A stretch of 64,000 bases of DNA, taken from the NCBI RefSeq assembly GCF_000336675.1, contig NZ_AOMB01000005.1, positions 157,920 through 221,919 on the forward strand, written 5' to 3'. The stretch's first letter is position 1, and each line of letters opens with the position of its first letter. Source of the stretch: Halococcus hamelinensis 100A6 (GTDB taxonomy: Archaea > Halobacteriota > Halobacteria > Halobacteriales > Halococcaceae). A model generated the notes under the pieces. That model saw only the letters and a program-made list of their open reading frames with translations. It searched no databases and was not told the origin of the DNA. A program made the position numbers and the translations under genes. This document shows, piece by piece, positions 25,401-34,050 of the stretch.

Positions 25401-25747
25401 TGCCGCGTGAAGTCCAGCACGACCGCCTCGTTGACGGCCTGGCCCGCGAGGCTCGTCCCGCCGCCGCGCGGGAGCACCGGGATCCCCTCGTCGGCGCAGT
25501 AGGCCATCACCGCCGAAACGTCGGCGGTCGACTCCGGGAAGACCACCCCGACCGGGGTCACCTCGTAGGCGCTCGCGTCGGTCGCGTAGAGCTGTCGTGA
25601 GTAGGTGTCGAAGCGGACGTCGCCCGCGGTCCGGGAGTCGAGGGCCGCGAGGAGGTCGGGTCGTTCGACCTCGTTCCCCTGGTAGTCGTAGCTCGCATCG
25701 TGCTCGGCGGGGTCGTCGTGCGGAAGCGCGGCGAACTCGGTTGTCAC
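22490..25747 (-). CDS. Fused FAD/Fe-S D-lactate (or glycolate) dehydrogenase with palindromic insert
   Basis: 1085 residues, colinear paralogue of the protein at 19314-22304: FAD domain PRGGGTSLAGQAVNEAVVLDFTRHM, HAGPGVLHIRP, GEHGDGRART, Fe-S motifs CHGCGGC and CIGCKGCANDCPSEVDM, CCG motif DSGCCGMAGSFGYEAEH. It is longer mainly because of an Arg/Ser/Glu-rich insert of about 60 residues (near 910-970) absent from the paralogue and encoded by palindromic repeat-like DNA. Starts with GTG. Lies 100 bp downstream of the lactate permease on the same strand, so lactate oxidation is the likely job. The two copies may differ in substrate or expression. Confidence 0.9.
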   Translation of the reverse strand: MTTEFAALPHDDPAEHDASYDYQGNEVERPDLLAALDSRTAGDVRFDTYSRQLYATDASAYEVTPVGVVFPESTADVSAVMAYCADEGIPVLPRGGGTSLAGQAVNEAVVLDFTRHMDGMVDIDPEGRTARAQSGIYLGDIDEALGEWDLKFAPDPAWGDKSSLGGAIGNNSTGSHSLKYGKTDAYIESSEVVLADGSVTEFGEITLDELRERADPEGDLEARIHAAVARIVDEEADAVEETYPDLKRNVSGYDLDMLVADAADGTVNLARLLAGSEGTLGIVTEATVSLESVPETKAVALLTYDSLVDAMEDVVAILDHDPAAVEVMDSVLLDLARDTSEFADVVGMLPEGTDSVLLVEFYADSDDDGRRKTADLIADRVGGESEIEPSDGAAETTEKKRYANAAMEAHDAGTRTQFWKMRKSGLPILLSRTTDAKHISFIEDCAVPAEHLPEYVSGFQEILDEQDTFASFYAHAGPGVLHIRPLIDTKTVEGLDRMEAIAEGATDLVVEHGGSVSGEHGDGRARTQWNEKLYGEHLWGVFRDLKTAFDPDWLLNPGQVCGLPPAAESDDADGQRELPDLTENLRFDPDYEFEAGFETELRWENENGFQGMAELCHGCGGCRGHQSTTGGVMCPTYRASEEEVTSTRGRANLLRQAMSGDLDDEAVDVEFMHEVMDLCIGCKGCANDCPSEVDMAKLKAEVTNAYHERHGASLRDRLFANIDALSALGSALAPLSNRGTDLPGARTLLEKTVGIARDRTLPTFHHESFEEWFERRGGAQVPASEAERRVLLFPDTYTNYNHPEAGKAAVRVLEAAGVHVRLPLGVTDSGRPAFSKGFIGQARAAAEQNVSALAPLVRRDWDVVVVEPSDAVMFQYDYPDLLPAADRSVPSGTVPAGEGGDQAVADGGERIDGSRASSVERSEARPEGVPRNSERRSRERSESDGGSRDVELVAGNSYGVLEYLDRFRLDEAVDFDEPTESLVYHGHCHQKATKKDHHAVSVLRRAGYTVDALDSGCCGMAGSFGYEAEHLSMSRAIADVLYDQVEESDAERVVAPGASCRSQLGEHEAEEPPHPVESLADALAE
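22900..23090 (-). repeat. In-frame palindromic insert within the FAD/Fe-S dehydrogenase gene
   Basis: Encodes the insert (GERIDGSRASSVERSEARPE, then SERRSRERSESDGG) that interrupts an otherwise colinear alignment with the 19314-22304 paralogue just before YGVLEY. The DNA has the GAGCGAAGCGAG signature of the intergenic repeats, CCTCG/CGAGG and CGGC/GCCG stems, and keeps the frame open. Confidence 0.7.
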
Positions 25748-25847
25748 GGTACCACACGTTCACCGTGGAGGCATAAACTCGCGTCGGCTATCCGACCCCT
25801 GGGGGTCGTGGCCGGGTTCGGGAGAACGGAGGGAGAACGGGCAGCGG

Positions 25848-27563
25848 TCAGAACGTCCCGGGGAAGAGGACGTAGCTGAACAGCAGGGAGAGGAGGCCGG
25901 CGAAGGCCGCGTAGTACGCGAGCGGGATGAGTTCGAGCCGGATGACCCGGCCCTCCTCGCCGACGAGGCCGACGACCGCGAGCGCGGCGACGACGTTGTG
26001 GACCGCGATGAGGTTGCCGATCGCCCCACCGACCGCCTGTGCACCCAGCATGATGGTCCGCGAGGTCTCGATGTCGGTCGCGACGCCGTACTGGAAGGTG
26101 CCGAACAGGATGTCGCTCACGGTGTTCGACCCCGCGAGAAACGCCCCGAGCGCGCCGACCAGCGGCGCGAAGAACGGGTAGATCCCGCCGGCGAGGTCGG
26201 CGGTGGCCTGCGAGAGCACGATCAACATGCTGTCCGACCCCGTCGCCGCCCCCGACTGGAGCATCACCTGGACCGTCGCGACCGCGAACAGCAGCGCGAC
26301 CACCGGCGGGGCGATCTTCTCACCCGTCTCGCGCCACGCGCCCCGGACCTCGTCGCCGCTCATCCGGTGGAAGCCGACCGTGAGCAACGAGACGAGGACG
26401 AACGCCGCGCCGGGGAGGTAGAGCACCGCGACGTCGTTCGTGAGGCCGGTTCCGAGGATGTCCGACCAGACGAGGACGCCGTTGGCCTGGAGGAACGAGG
26501 CGATCGGGTCGATCGTTCGGGTGGCGACGAGCACGACCACGAGCAGCGCGTAGGGTGCCCACGCCTTCCAGAGCGGCATCGCCTGGGCGGTGCCGCCGTC
26601 GGCCGCGATGGCCCCGCTTCGGTTCGAGGATTCGCCGGGTTCGATCTCGCCGACCCAGTGGTCGGGCCACGCCGAGCGGTCGTCGAACTCCCACTCCTCG
26701 TCGGGGTGGAGGTAGCCGAGCCTGAGCACGCCAACGGTGAGCGCGAGCCCGACCATCGCGCCGACGAGGCCGGGGAAGACCGGCCCGAGGAACATCGCGG
26801 TGAGCCAGTACGGCACCGCGAACGAGGCCCACGAGAACAGACAGAGGGGCAACACTTCGAGCGCCGGGCGCACGGAGCGCTCCGCGCCGAAAAAGCGCGT
26901 CATCATCGCGACCCCGATGAACGGTACCGCGATACCCACGATGACGTGGTAGGTCGCCGCCCACGCCCCGATCTCGGCGACCCAGCTCGCGATGGTGTAC
27001 GGCGTCTCGGCCGTGACCGTCGTGCGGATCGCCTCACTCGACGCGAAGGTGTCCTGGAGCCCGATGATCAGCGGCGTGCCGACCGCGCCGAAGGTGATCG
27101 CCATCAGGTTCCCCGTGAGCGCCACCACCACCGCGGCGAGCGGCGGGAACCCCAGCCCGACGAGGAGGGGGCCGACGACCGCCGCCGGCGTCCCGAAGCC
27201 CGCCGCGCCCTCGATGAACGACCCCATCAGGAACACGAGCAACACCACCTGGACGCGGCGGTCGTCGCTGACCGCGGCGAACCCCCCGCTGATGGCGTCG
27301 AACGCCCCGGTCTGTTTCAGGGTGTACAACAACAGGATCGCGCCGAAGACGATCCAGAGGATCTGGGTGGCGGTGATGAAGCCGTTGATGGTCGCCGCCG
27401 CGACCCAGCGGGGACTCATCCCCCAGCCGACGACCCCGGCGGCGACGGCGACCAGCCACGCCACCGGCATCGCGCGCGTCGCCGGCCAGAAGAGGCCGAC
27501 CATCAACACCGCGATGGCCACCAGCGGCAACACCGCGACCAGAACACCGGCGATACCGTTCAT
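25848..27563 (-). CDS. lctP: L-lactate permease family transporter
   Basis: 571 residues with about 13-14 membrane segments. Signature stretches are [60 protein letters not shown] and [28 protein letters not shown], all typical of LctP (lactate:H+ symport; some members carry glycolate). The ATG at 27563 begins [17 protein letters not shown]; the frame upstream is not coding-like. An AT-rich TTTATTATCG lies near 27690 (minus strand), implying a leader of about 100 nt. Heads a run permease, dehydrogenase, dehydrogenase that makes a lactate uptake and oxidation unit. Confidence 0.92.
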   Translation of the reverse strand: MNGIAGVLVAVLPLVAIAVLMVGLFWPATRAMPVAWLVAVAAGVVGWGMSPRWVAAATINGFITATQILWIVFGAILLLYTLKQTGAFDAISGGFAAVSDDRRVQVVLLVFLMGSFIEGAAGFGTPAAVVGPLLVGLGFPPLAAVVVALTGNLMAITFGAVGTPLIIGLQDTFASSEAIRTTVTAETPYTIASWVAEIGAWAATYHVIVGIAVPFIGVAMMTRFFGAERSVRPALEVLPLCLFSWASFAVPYWLTAMFLGPVFPGLVGAMVGLALTVGVLRLGYLHPDEEWEFDDRSAWPDHWVGEIEPGESSNRSGAIAADGGTAQAMPLWKAWAPYALLVVVLVATRTIDPIASFLQANGVLVWSDILGTGLTNDVAVLYLPGAAFVLVSLLTVGFHRMSGDEVRGAWRETGEKIAPPVVALLFAVATVQVMLQSGAATGSDSMLIVLSQATADLAGGIYPFFAPLVGALGAFLAGSNTVSDILFGTFQYGVATDIETSRTIMLGAQAVGGAIGNLIAVHNVVAALAVVGLVGEEGRVIRLELIPLAYYAAFAGLLSLLFSYVLFPGTF

Positions 27564-27811
27564 CGATGGGCCCCGTTCGGTTCCGGCGGACTGATCGGTC
27601 GGCGGCGGCGACGTGCACGAACTGGCTCCCCGATCCGACGGTCGGTCCGGTGTCCGGTCATCACCCGCAGCTATTGATAAGGAACGATAATAAAGTTTGG
27701 TGCCGGCCGGGTCCCGCGGTCGTCGGCGAACCCGTTCGAGCGCCGAGAGAGGGGCCAGGACAACTGGAAACGACGGAGTCGAACTCGAACGACGGTGAGC
27801 GGACCAGCAGC

Positions 27812-28120
27812 TCAGTACGTCGGCGGCGCGTAGACGTTGACCGTCCGGAGGGGGTCGTCGCCCTCGCCGGTGATCTCGTGGGTCTCGCCCGCCTCGATGC
27901 AGACCAGCGAACCGGGTTCGAGGGCGGCGGACTCGCCGTCGACGACCGCCGATCCCTCGCCCGAGACGACGTAGAGCCACTGGTCGGCGTTCCCGTGGCG
28001 GTTCTCGGGGCCGCCGGTCGACTGGCCGGGGTCGAGGCTCATCGTCGCGGCCTGCGAGCGCTCGGTTCCGCCCACCACGTCGAAGGACTCGCCCGTCTCG
28101 CGGGTGTCGACGTGCTTCAC
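27812..28120 (-). CDS. Small cupin-domain protein
   Basis: 102 residues, single cupin barrel: [28 protein letters not shown] (motif 1 region with His and Glu-like positions) and [36 protein letters not shown] (motif 2). The expected metal ligands are partly conserved (H in RHGNADQW, H in GETHEI). GTG start at 28120 overlaps the stop of the upstream oxidoreductase by 4 nt (GTGA), so translation is coupled. Reaction unknown. Confidence 0.8.
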   Translation of the reverse strand: MKHVDTRETGESFDVVGGTERSQAATMSLDPGQSTGGPENRHGNADQWLYVVSGEGSAVVDGESAALEPGSLVCIEAGETHEITGEGDDPLRTVNVYAPPTY

Positions 28121-29139
28121 GAGTCCGGCTCCGCGACCTTCACGACCTGCTTGCCGATGTTGTCGCCCGAGAAGAGCCCGAGGAAGGCGTCGGGCGCGTT
28201 CTCGAACCCCTCGACGACGGTCTCGCGGTGCTCGATGTCGCCGGCTTCCACCCACTCGCGGAGGTGCTCGGTGGCCTGCGGGAAGCGGGGTTCGTAGTCG
28301 AACACCAGGAAGCCCTGGACGGTCGCACGCGGCGCGATGACCATCGGGAGCTTTCGGGGCCCGGTCGGGGCTTCGGTCGCGTTGTAGGTGTCTATCTGGC
28401 CGCAGACCGCGACCGTCGCGTCGACGTTGAGCCGCGTGAAGACCGCATCCGAGATCGGCCCGCCGACGTTGTCGAAGTACCTGTCCACGCCATCGGGTGC
28501 GGCCTCGTCGAGCGCCTCCCGATAATCGTCGGTCTCCGTGTAGTTGATCCCGACGTCGAAGCCGAGGTCCTCTTCGAGATATCGGACCTTCTCCTCGGAG
28601 CCGGCGAAGCCGACGACGCGCGTTCCGGCGAGCTTCGCGATCTGGCCCACCGTCGAGCCGACCGCACCCGCCGCGCCCGAGACGACCACCGTATCGCCCG
28701 GATAGGGGTCGAGCACGTCGCGCGTCCCGAAGTACGCCGTTCGGCCCGGCATCCCGAGCACGCCGAGGTGGGCTTCGAGCCCGAGGTTCTCGCCGGGTTC
28801 CACGGGTGAGAGCCGGTCGCCGTGGGCGGTCGCGTACTCGCTCCAGGTGAGGTTACCGGTGACGAACGCGCCCGCGCTCCACGCCTCGTGTTCGGACTCG
28901 ACGACCTCGCCGACGACCGCACCCTCCATCGGCTCGCCGACCTGCCACGACTCGGCGTAGGACTCGGCCTCGTCCATCCGGCCGCGCATGTAGGGGTCGA
29001 CCGAGAGGGAGAGCGTTCGAACCAGCACCTCGCCGTACTCGGGCTCCGGTACTTCGATCTCTTCGAGCTCGAAGGTGTCGCGGTCGGGGGTTCCCTCCGG
29101 TCGCTTGCCCAGCACGAACTGGCGGTTGGTGGTTGCCAT
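28117..29139 (-). CDS. NADP-dependent oxidoreductase (MDR superfamily, curcumin/leukotriene reductase type)
   Basis: 340 residues, zinc-independent medium-chain reductase: [36 protein letters not shown], the nucleotide-binding [38 protein letters not shown] and [15 protein letters not shown]. Members reduce alpha,beta-unsaturated ketones with NADPH. The ATG at 29139 gives [16 protein letters not shown], the usual start of this family. Translationally coupled to the small cupin gene downstream. Located away from obvious pathway partners; a detoxification role is a guess. Confidence 0.88.
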   Translation of the reverse strand: MATTNRQFVLGKRPEGTPDRDTFELEEIEVPEPEYGEVLVRTLSLSVDPYMRGRMDEAESYAESWQVGEPMEGAVVGEVVESEHEAWSAGAFVTGNLTWSEYATAHGDRLSPVEPGENLGLEAHLGVLGMPGRTAYFGTRDVLDPYPGDTVVVSGAAGAVGSTVGQIAKLAGTRVVGFAGSEEKVRYLEEDLGFDVGINYTETDDYREALDEAAPDGVDRYFDNVGGPISDAVFTRLNVDATVAVCGQIDTYNATEAPTGPRKLPMVIAPRATVQGFLVFDYEPRFPQATEHLREWVEAGDIEHRETVVEGFENAPDAFLGLFSGDNIGKQVVKVAEPDS

Positions 29140-29221
29140 ACCGATCGGAGGGGACGGAGCTTTCAGAACCTTCGGGTTTCGAGGACCGTCGGCCTCCCAC
29201 CGTCCCGGCGGTCGAACCCCG

Positions 29222-30322
29222 TTACTCGACCCCCACCGCGTCGTAGACGTCCGCGAGCGCGTCGACCGCGTGGTCGACCCCCATCCCCTCGCGGCGCGAA
29301 CGACAGGTCTCGGCGAGCCGGTCGCGGTCGTCGAGCGCCCGCCCGAGCGCGTCGCGAAAGCCCGCGATGTCGCCCGGGCGGTAGTGATAGCCCGTCTCCC
29401 CCTCGTCGATCGTCTCGGTGAGCGCCCCGGCGTCGACCCCCACGACGGGGGTGCCACACGCCATGGCTTCGAGCGCGACGAGCCCCTGGGTCTCGACCGG
29501 GCTCGGGAAGCCGAAGACGTCGAGCGCGTTGTAGAACCCGGGGAGCTCCGCACGTTCGAGGAAGCCGAGGAACCGGACGTCGGCGTCGAGCTCCGCCGCC
29601 TCGGCTTCGAGGGTCGTGCGCGCCGGGCCGTCGCCGCCGAGCACGACCGTCGCGTCGGTCCCCGCCGCGGCCGCGAGGAGGTCGGAGAGGTTCTTCTCGA
29701 AGCCGTGGCGGCCGGTGTAGCCGATCAGCGGGCGGTCCTCGGGGAGATCGTGGCGGGCGCGGAAGTCCGTCGTCGTCGGCGCGAACCGCTCGATATCGAC
29801 CCCGTTCGAGACCACCGAGACCGGCCCGATGCCGCGCGATTCGAGTTCGGCCCGGGCGACTTCGCTCGGGGCGATGACGTGGTCGGCGCGGCCGAGGAAC
29901 CACCGCTCGTAGGCGTTGCCGGCGCGCGCGACGGCGTCCATCAGCCAGCCCTCCGCGAGATAGCCCGCGTACTCCGCCGCCGGGGTGTGATAGGAGGCCA
30001 CCAGCGGCGCGTCGATCCGCCGGGCCAGTCGGAGCCCGCCGAGCCCGACCCCGAACGGGGTGTGGGCGTGGACGACGTCGGCCGCCTCGACCGCCTCGGG
30101 AACCGACGGCGCGCCGACACGGAAGTCCGCGTAGAACGGGAACGGCAGGCTCCGAACGGGGTGTTCGTCGGGGTCCGGCTCGTAGCCGTCGGCCGCGGGA
30201 TAGACGACGTCCATCCGGCCGTCCCGCGCCAGCCAGCGGTCGCGCCACGCCCGGATGGTGTAGGTGACGCCGTTCACCGTCGGCAGATAGGTGTCGGTGA
30301 AGGCGACGACGTGGGGCGGCAT
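29222..30322 (-). CDS. GT4-family glycosyltransferase
   Basis: 366 residues with GT-B fold. N-terminal acceptor domain VVAFTDTYLPTVNGVTYTIRAW and VVHAHTPFGVGLGGLRLAR; C-terminal donor domain with GRHGFEKNLSDLL, FLGFLERAELPGFYNALDVFGFPSPVETQGLVALEAMACGTPVVG (the E-x7-E motif). Similar to mannosyl- or glucosyl-transferases that act on lipids (PimB-like). It lies 25 bp downstream of a second GT4 gene on the same strand, suggesting a joint role in a glycolipid or surface glycan. Confidence 0.88.
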   Translation of the reverse strand: MPPHVVAFTDTYLPTVNGVTYTIRAWRDRWLARDGRMDVVYPAADGYEPDPDEHPVRSLPFPFYADFRVGAPSVPEAVEAADVVHAHTPFGVGLGGLRLARRIDAPLVASYHTPAAEYAGYLAEGWLMDAVARAGNAYERWFLGRADHVIAPSEVARAELESRGIGPVSVVSNGVDIERFAPTTTDFRARHDLPEDRPLIGYTGRHGFEKNLSDLLAAAAGTDATVVLGGDGPARTTLEAEAAELDADVRFLGFLERAELPGFYNALDVFGFPSPVETQGLVALEAMACGTPVVGVDAGALTETIDEGETGYHYRPGDIAGFRDALGRALDDRDRLAETCRSRREGMGVDHAVDALADVYDAVGVE

Positions 30323-30347
30323 TTCCCGTCGATTCTGGGAGCGCGAA

Positions 30348-31400
30348 CTAAGCCGTTGTGACTTCCCGGTAGACCCGCGAAAGCTCACGACCGACCCGTT
30401 CGAGACTGTGGTCGGCGGCGGTCTCGCGCGCACCCTCGCCCAGTCGTTCCCTGAGGTCGGGGTCCTCGGCCAACCGGTCGAGCGCCGCCTGGAACTCCGC
30501 TCGACTCTCACACTTGAGACAGTCCTCGCCGTGGGTGAAGAACTCCTCGAACACCGGAATGTCCCGCAGCACGACCGCCTTCCCGCAGGCCATGGCTTCG
30601 AGCACCGCGATGCCCTGGTTCTCGTTCTTCGTCGGGAAGAGGTAGACGTCGCCCGCGCCGAACGCGCCGCGTTTGTCCTCGACCCAGCCCGTAAATCGGA
30701 CGTTCTCGGGTGGGTGCTGGGTCCAGCGCCGCACCGTCTCCGAGGCCTGTGGACCCGTATCGTAGGGGCCGAACCAGACGAAATCGTACTCCGTGGTCTC
30801 GGCGAGCCGGCAGAAGTCCGTGAGCCCCTTGCGCTCGAAGACGTTGCCGAGCGCGAACACCACCATGCCGTCGAGGTCGAAGCGCGCGCGGTACTCCTCG
30901 CGGCGGTCCTCGTGACCCGCGAGCGACGCCACGTCGACGCCGTTCGTGATCGTCCTGATGGGAGCCTCGACCGGATACTCCTCCAGGATCCCCTTCGTGT
31001 AGTCGCTGGGGCAGAGCACGAGGTCGGCCTGGGAGTAAAACCACCGGAGGTAGCGTTTCAGCAGGGGCGCTATCTCCGAGGAGAGGCGAAACGACTCCCC
31101 GAAGTCCTCGGCGGTCATGTGGGCGTGGAGCACCAGGGGAATCCCGTTGCGTTTCGCGTGACGGGCCACCGCGAGGCTCGCCGGCCCCGGCGCGTTGCAG
31201 TGAGCGAGGTCGTAGTCGGCGACGAGACCCTCGCCCGCGAGGAGCGAGCGGACCGTTCCGTCGAGCGTATCGCCGCGCAACGGCGACGTGAGCACCTCGA
31301 CGTCCGTCGTCGCGAGCGCTTTGCGTTGCTGGGCGGCGGCGGTCCCCCACCCGCTGCGCTGGAGCGGGCCTTCGAGTTCGAGGTAGTTGAGCGCGCGCAC
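30348..31400 (-). CDS. GT4-family glycosyltransferase
   Basis: 350 residues. Starts at GTG 31400 (MRALNYLELEGPLQRSGWGTAAAQQRKAL); upstream sequence in frame is not coding-like. Typical GT4 elements: VVFALGNVFERKGLTDFCRLAE, VRFTGWVEDKRGAFGAGDVYLFPTKNENQGIAVLEAMACGKAVVLRD (E-x7-E). The acceptor region differs clearly from the downstream GT4, so the two probably add sugars in sequence rather than being redundant. Acceptor unknown. Divergent from rnp4. Confidence 0.87.
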   Translation of the reverse strand: MRALNYLELEGPLQRSGWGTAAAQQRKALATTDVEVLTSPLRGDTLDGTVRSLLAGEGLVADYDLAHCNAPGPASLAVARHAKRNGIPLVLHAHMTAEDFGESFRLSSEIAPLLKRYLRWFYSQADLVLCPSDYTKGILEEYPVEAPIRTITNGVDVASLAGHEDRREEYRARFDLDGMVVFALGNVFERKGLTDFCRLAETTEYDFVWFGPYDTGPQASETVRRWTQHPPENVRFTGWVEDKRGAFGAGDVYLFPTKNENQGIAVLEAMACGKAVVLRDIPVFEEFFTHGEDCLKCESRAEFQAALDRLAEDPDLRERLGEGARETAADHSLERVGRELSRVYREVTTA

Positions 31401-31482
31401 AGCGGGAGCGCGCCGGCGGGCCGAATAACTCCACCGGAACGCGAAGCCGACATATGTCCGCCCCCCGGATCCCCGACCCTCG

Positions 31483-31758
31483 ATGACGCTCGCCGACGAA
31501 CGCATCGACCGGCTCGCCGACCTCGCCCGCGAGGCCGCCAGCGAGGGCCACGACGATCGGGCGCGCGAGTACGTTCGGCGGGCGCGCCGGATCGGCGAGC
31601 GAAACCGACTCTCGCTCCCACGACAGTTCAAGCGGTTCACCTGCGACGCCTGCGACCGGTACCTCCTGCCGGGCCGAAACTGTCGGGTCCGCACGCGGAG
31701 CGGGCACGTCGTGATCACGTGTGAGTGTGGCTCACAGGCCCGCTACCCGTATGAATAG
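31483..31758 (+). CDS. rnp4: RNase P protein component 4 (Rpp21/Rpr2 homologue)
   Basis: 91 residues. N-terminal helices (DERIDRLADLAREAASEGHDDRAREYVRRARRIGERNRLSLPRQFKRF) followed by a zinc ribbon with CDAC at 54-57 region and a second pair CRV ... CECG near the C terminus, the fold of archaeal Rpp21. It is a subunit of the ribonucleoprotein that trims the 5' leader of pre-tRNA. Followed by a CRM-domain protein and MscS, an operon seen in haloarchaea. ATG at 31483. Confidence 0.92.
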   Translation: MTLADERIDRLADLAREAASEGHDDRAREYVRRARRIGERNRLSLPRQFKRFTCDACDRYLLPGRNCRVRTRSGHVVITCECGSQARYPYE

Positions 31759-31789
31759 GCTTACCTCCGCCGAGCGACGACGCCGTGAC

Positions 31790-32041
31790 ATGACGAGCGA
31801 CGAGCAGACGCTCAGGGAGCGTGCCCACGGCGTCGACGCCACCCTCCGGGTCGGGAAGGCCGGGATCGAGAGCGTCGCGGACGAACTCGACAGCCAGTTG
31901 AAAGAGCGCGACCTCGTGAAGGTGAAGTTCCTGCGGTCGGCGCGCGGCGGTACGACCACCGAGGAACTCGCGGCCGACCTCGGTGACCGGGTGGGGGCCG
32001 AGGTGATCGAGACGCGCGGCAACACCGCCACCTATCACTGA
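31790..32041 (+). CDS. YhbY/CRM-domain RNA-binding protein
   Basis: 83 residues: LRERAHGVDATLRVGKAGIESVADELDSQLKERDLVKVKFLRSARGG (GKAG loop in place of the usual GxxG) and VIETRGNTATYH, the CRM domain of YhbY, which associates with pre-ribosomal particles. I take ATG 31790 because MTSDEQTLRERAHG matches the family; an alternative ATG at 31751 would overlap rnp4. Its stop overlaps the mscS start (TGATG), so the genes are translationally coupled. Confidence 0.88.
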   Translation: MTSDEQTLRERAHGVDATLRVGKAGIESVADELDSQLKERDLVKVKFLRSARGGTTTEELAADLGDRVGAEVIETRGNTATYH

Positions 32042-32997
32042 TGGCCGGTCTTTCGTCGGTGGTACTCCAGTCGGGAACAGCGACCGGCAACAACAGCTCG
32101 GTGCCCGAGGTCAACATCGAGGGGATGGGCGTGGTCGGACGGACCCTCCGGGACGTCGGCGTCGAGGCGGCGTACGCGAAACCGCTCGGGGCGGCGATCT
32201 CGTTCGTGGTCGCGCTGGTCGCGGTCTACCTGGTCGGACGGGCCGTCGCGGTCCCGCTGTTCGGCCGCGCGCTCGGCCGCCAGGGGCTCGACGCCCACGA
32301 GCAGCGCCCGCTCCAGCGGCTGTTCCGGATCCTCATCGGCTTCGTCGCGCTCGCGGTCGCGTTCAAGGCCGGACGGCTCACCGGCTTCTTCACCTCGATC
32401 GCCGCCATCGCGGCCGCCGCGACCCTCGCGATCGGGCTGGCGCTCCAGGACACCCTCTCGAACTTCGTCGCCGGGGTGTTCATCTACACCGACCGCCCCT
32501 TCCGGATCGGCGACTGGATCGAGTGGGGCGGCCCGAGCGACGGCTACTCCGGCGTCGTCGAGGACATCTCCTTCCGAGTGACCCGCGTGAGGACCTTCGA
32601 CAACGAACTCCTCACGGTGCCGAACGCGGTGCTCACGGGCGACGTGATCAAGAATCCGGTCGCGAAGGACGAACTCCGGATCAGCTTCACCTTCGGGATC
32701 GGTTACGAGGACGACATCGAGCAGGCCACGGAGATCATCCTCGACGAGGCCGAACGCCACCCCGATATCCTCGGCGACCCGGCACCCACGGTGCGGATGA
32801 GCGAGAACCCGCTCGCCGACTCCTACGTCGGACTGGTCTCGCGCTTTTGGATCGCCGACCCGAACCGGGCGGACTTCCTCAAGACCCGTGGCGAGTACGT
32901 CACCAACGTCAAGGACCGCTTCGACGCCGCCGGGATCGACATCCCCTACCCGCAGGTCGACCTCTCGGGACGCGTCGACATCGAGAACCCGCGGTAG
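32041..32997 (+). CDS. Small-conductance mechanosensitive channel (MscS family)
   Basis: 318 residues. Three membrane helices in the first 135 residues (about 50-75, 95-115, 118-140), the last being the pore helix TSIAAIAAAATLAIGLALQDTLSNFVAGVFIYTDRPFRIGDWIEW. This runs into the beta domain with VEDISFRVTRVRTFDNELLTVPNAVL and a cytoplasmic alpha/beta domain. It releases solutes upon hypo-osmotic shock, a clear need in a halophile. ATG shares its A with the stop of the CRM gene upstream. Confidence 0.9.
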   Translation: MAGLSSVVLQSGTATGNNSSVPEVNIEGMGVVGRTLRDVGVEAAYAKPLGAAISFVVALVAVYLVGRAVAVPLFGRALGRQGLDAHEQRPLQRLFRILIGFVALAVAFKAGRLTGFFTSIAAIAAAATLAIGLALQDTLSNFVAGVFIYTDRPFRIGDWIEWGGPSDGYSGVVEDISFRVTRVRTFDNELLTVPNAVLTGDVIKNPVAKDELRISFTFGIGYEDDIEQATEIILDEAERHPDILGDPAPTVRMSENPLADSYVGLVSRFWIADPNRADFLKTRGEYVTNVKDRFDAAGIDIPYPQVDLSGRVDIENPR

Positions 32998-33043
32998 ACG
33001 GACGGGGCTCGGCTCGGCGGCGCGACGGTCGCTGGCAGGAATA

Positions 33044-33313
33044 TCAGTCGTCGGAGACGGCGGTGTCGGCTTCGGGGCAGGTCTCGGGTGCGATCTCATA
33101 GAGGTTCTGTCGGGCGTCGGCGAAGTAGACGTCCTCGTCGATCGCCCCGACGTTTTCGAGGCGTTCGAGCGCGTATCGGACCGTGCGCGCCGACAGCATC
33201 GACTCCTCGACGATCCCCTTCTGAGTCAGGGTGCCGTTGTACTCGAGGACCTTGAACACCAGTTTCGCGCTCGGCGGAAGGTCCACGAGCGCCTCCGAAT
33301 CGGCTTCACTCAT
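33044..33313 (-). CDS. Small winged-helix transcription regulator
   Basis: 89 residues from ATG 33313 (MSEADSEALVDLPPSAKL). One wHTH: SAKLVFKVLEYNGTLTQKGIVEESMLSARTVRYALERLENVGAIDED, wing FADARQNLYEI. Paralogue of the regulator at 7327-7587. TTTTATA box at 33339-33345 is 29 nt upstream. The gene is divergent from the EMC6-like/ABCE1 genes in what was probably a 120-bp shared promoter region before the toxin-antitoxin segment entered. Confidence 0.83.
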   Translation of the reverse strand: MSEADSEALVDLPPSAKLVFKVLEYNGTLTQKGIVEESMLSARTVRYALERLENVGAIDEDVYFADARQNLYEIAPETCPEADTAVSDD

Positions 33314-33338
33314 CGATCGTGGCCACGAGCGCAACGTG

Positions 33339-33345
33339 TATAAAA
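33339..33345 (-). promoter_or_regulatory. TATA-like box, wHTH gene
   Basis: TTTTATA on the minus strand, 29 nt before the ATG at 33313 and 12 bp from the left 41-bp direct repeat. Confidence 0.55.
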
Positions 33346-33357
33346 CCGTGGTCCACG

Positions 33358-33398
33358 CGCGCCGAGCCCGTCGATCCGGGCCGTGGCCGACGAGAGCG
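33358..33398 (+). repeat. 41-bp direct repeat, left copy flanking the TA module
   Basis: CGCGCCGAGCCCGTCGATCC, one variable base, GGCCGTGGCCGACGAGAGCG. Repeated at 34529-34569 with a single mismatch, 1171 bp apart and in the same orientation. It is positioned just upstream of the wHTH promoter. Confidence 0.9.
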
Positions 33399-33678
33399 CG
33401 AGCCAGGGGCTAGCAGACCACCGGACTACTGAGAGTCGAGAAGGCCGACACGACGAACACGAGCCAGCCGGGTGCGACAGCGCGAGCACGACGCCAGCCC
33501 GTGAGAAATCCTCGCGTGGTTTCAGCAACAGTGCAACACCGAGTGTTCCAGAAATGCTCTTATTCGTCGGTTAGTGCTCCGTGAGTTCATGACGCGGATT
33601 CGTATGCTTCCGCGATTGGCCTTCTGTAATCCAGTAGAATAGGTTTTAATATTCTCTAATACATTGTAGTACACGACC
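33399..33678. other. Non-coding left arm of the TA segment
   Basis: Lower GC than the surroundings, falling steadily toward 33600-33670. Holds a small dyad AACAC-CGA-GTGTT (33535-33547) and the TTTTAATA box of the antitoxin (33644-33651). No frame here has haloarchaeal codon use; no transposase remnant could be recognised. Confidence 0.5.
33644..33651 (+). promoter_or_regulatory. TATA-like box, toxin-antitoxin operon
   Basis: TTTTAATA, centred about 31 nt before the antitoxin ATG at 33679. Confidence 0.55.
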
Positions 33679-34050
33679 ATGCCGATCGCCGCTGACGACT
33701 TCGACCGGCTTCCCGAGAAAGCGCTCGACCTCACAGAAGGGTCGAACGCCCAGATCGTCCTCACGTTCCTCTCCGAACACCCCGACGCAGCGTTTCGGCA
33801 AAACGAGATCATCGAGGGGACCGAGGTGAAAGCAGGAAGTATCGGACCGGTGCTGTCGCGGCTCGAAGAGCGGGGACTCGTGAGGCACAAGGGGAAGTAT
33901 TGGACGATCGGGGAAGACGACCGACTGGCATCGTATGCAGCGATGGCACAGACGTTCGCAACCGCCGACGAACGATTTCCGGACGAGGATATGGGGGAGT
34001 GGCTACAGCACGCGGAAAACCCCTACGACGAACACAGTGAGGACGAATGA
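33679..34050 (+). CDS. MarR-like winged-helix protein, candidate antitoxin
   Basis: 123 residues. LTEGSNAQIVLTFLSEHPDAAFRQNEIIEGTEVKAGSIGPVLSRLEERGLVRHKGKYWTI is a wHTH of the MarR type; the acidic C terminus (ERFPDEDMGEWLQHAENPYDEHSEDE) could be the toxin-binding arm. Stop overlaps the PemK-like toxin start by 4 nt (ATGA), the usual antitoxin-toxin coupling. As a DNA-binding antitoxin it would be expected to repress its own promoter at 33644. Codon use is less GC-biased than in neighbouring genes, consistent with transfer. Confidence 0.8.
   Translation: MPIAADDFDRLPEKALDLTEGSNAQIVLTFLSEHPDAAFRQNEIIEGTEVKAGSIGPVLSRLEERGLVRHKGKYWTIGEDDRLASYAAMAQTFATADERFPDEDMGEWLQHAENPYDEHSEDE

Noticed and set aside
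20268-25600. Two very long plus-strand frames (785 and 1024 residues)
   Set aside because: Antisense to the two FAD/Fe-S dehydrogenases, whose cofactor motifs are clear.
31721-31789. Longer N terminus for the CRM-domain protein
   Set aside because: It would overlap rnp4 and adds residues unlike the family; ATG 31790 matches the conserved start.
33310-33528. Possible transposase remnant left of the TA pair
   Set aside because: A minus-strand frame shares LSSATARIDGLGA with a frame at the right repeat, but this is just the 41-bp direct repeat being translated twice. No transposase motif is visible.
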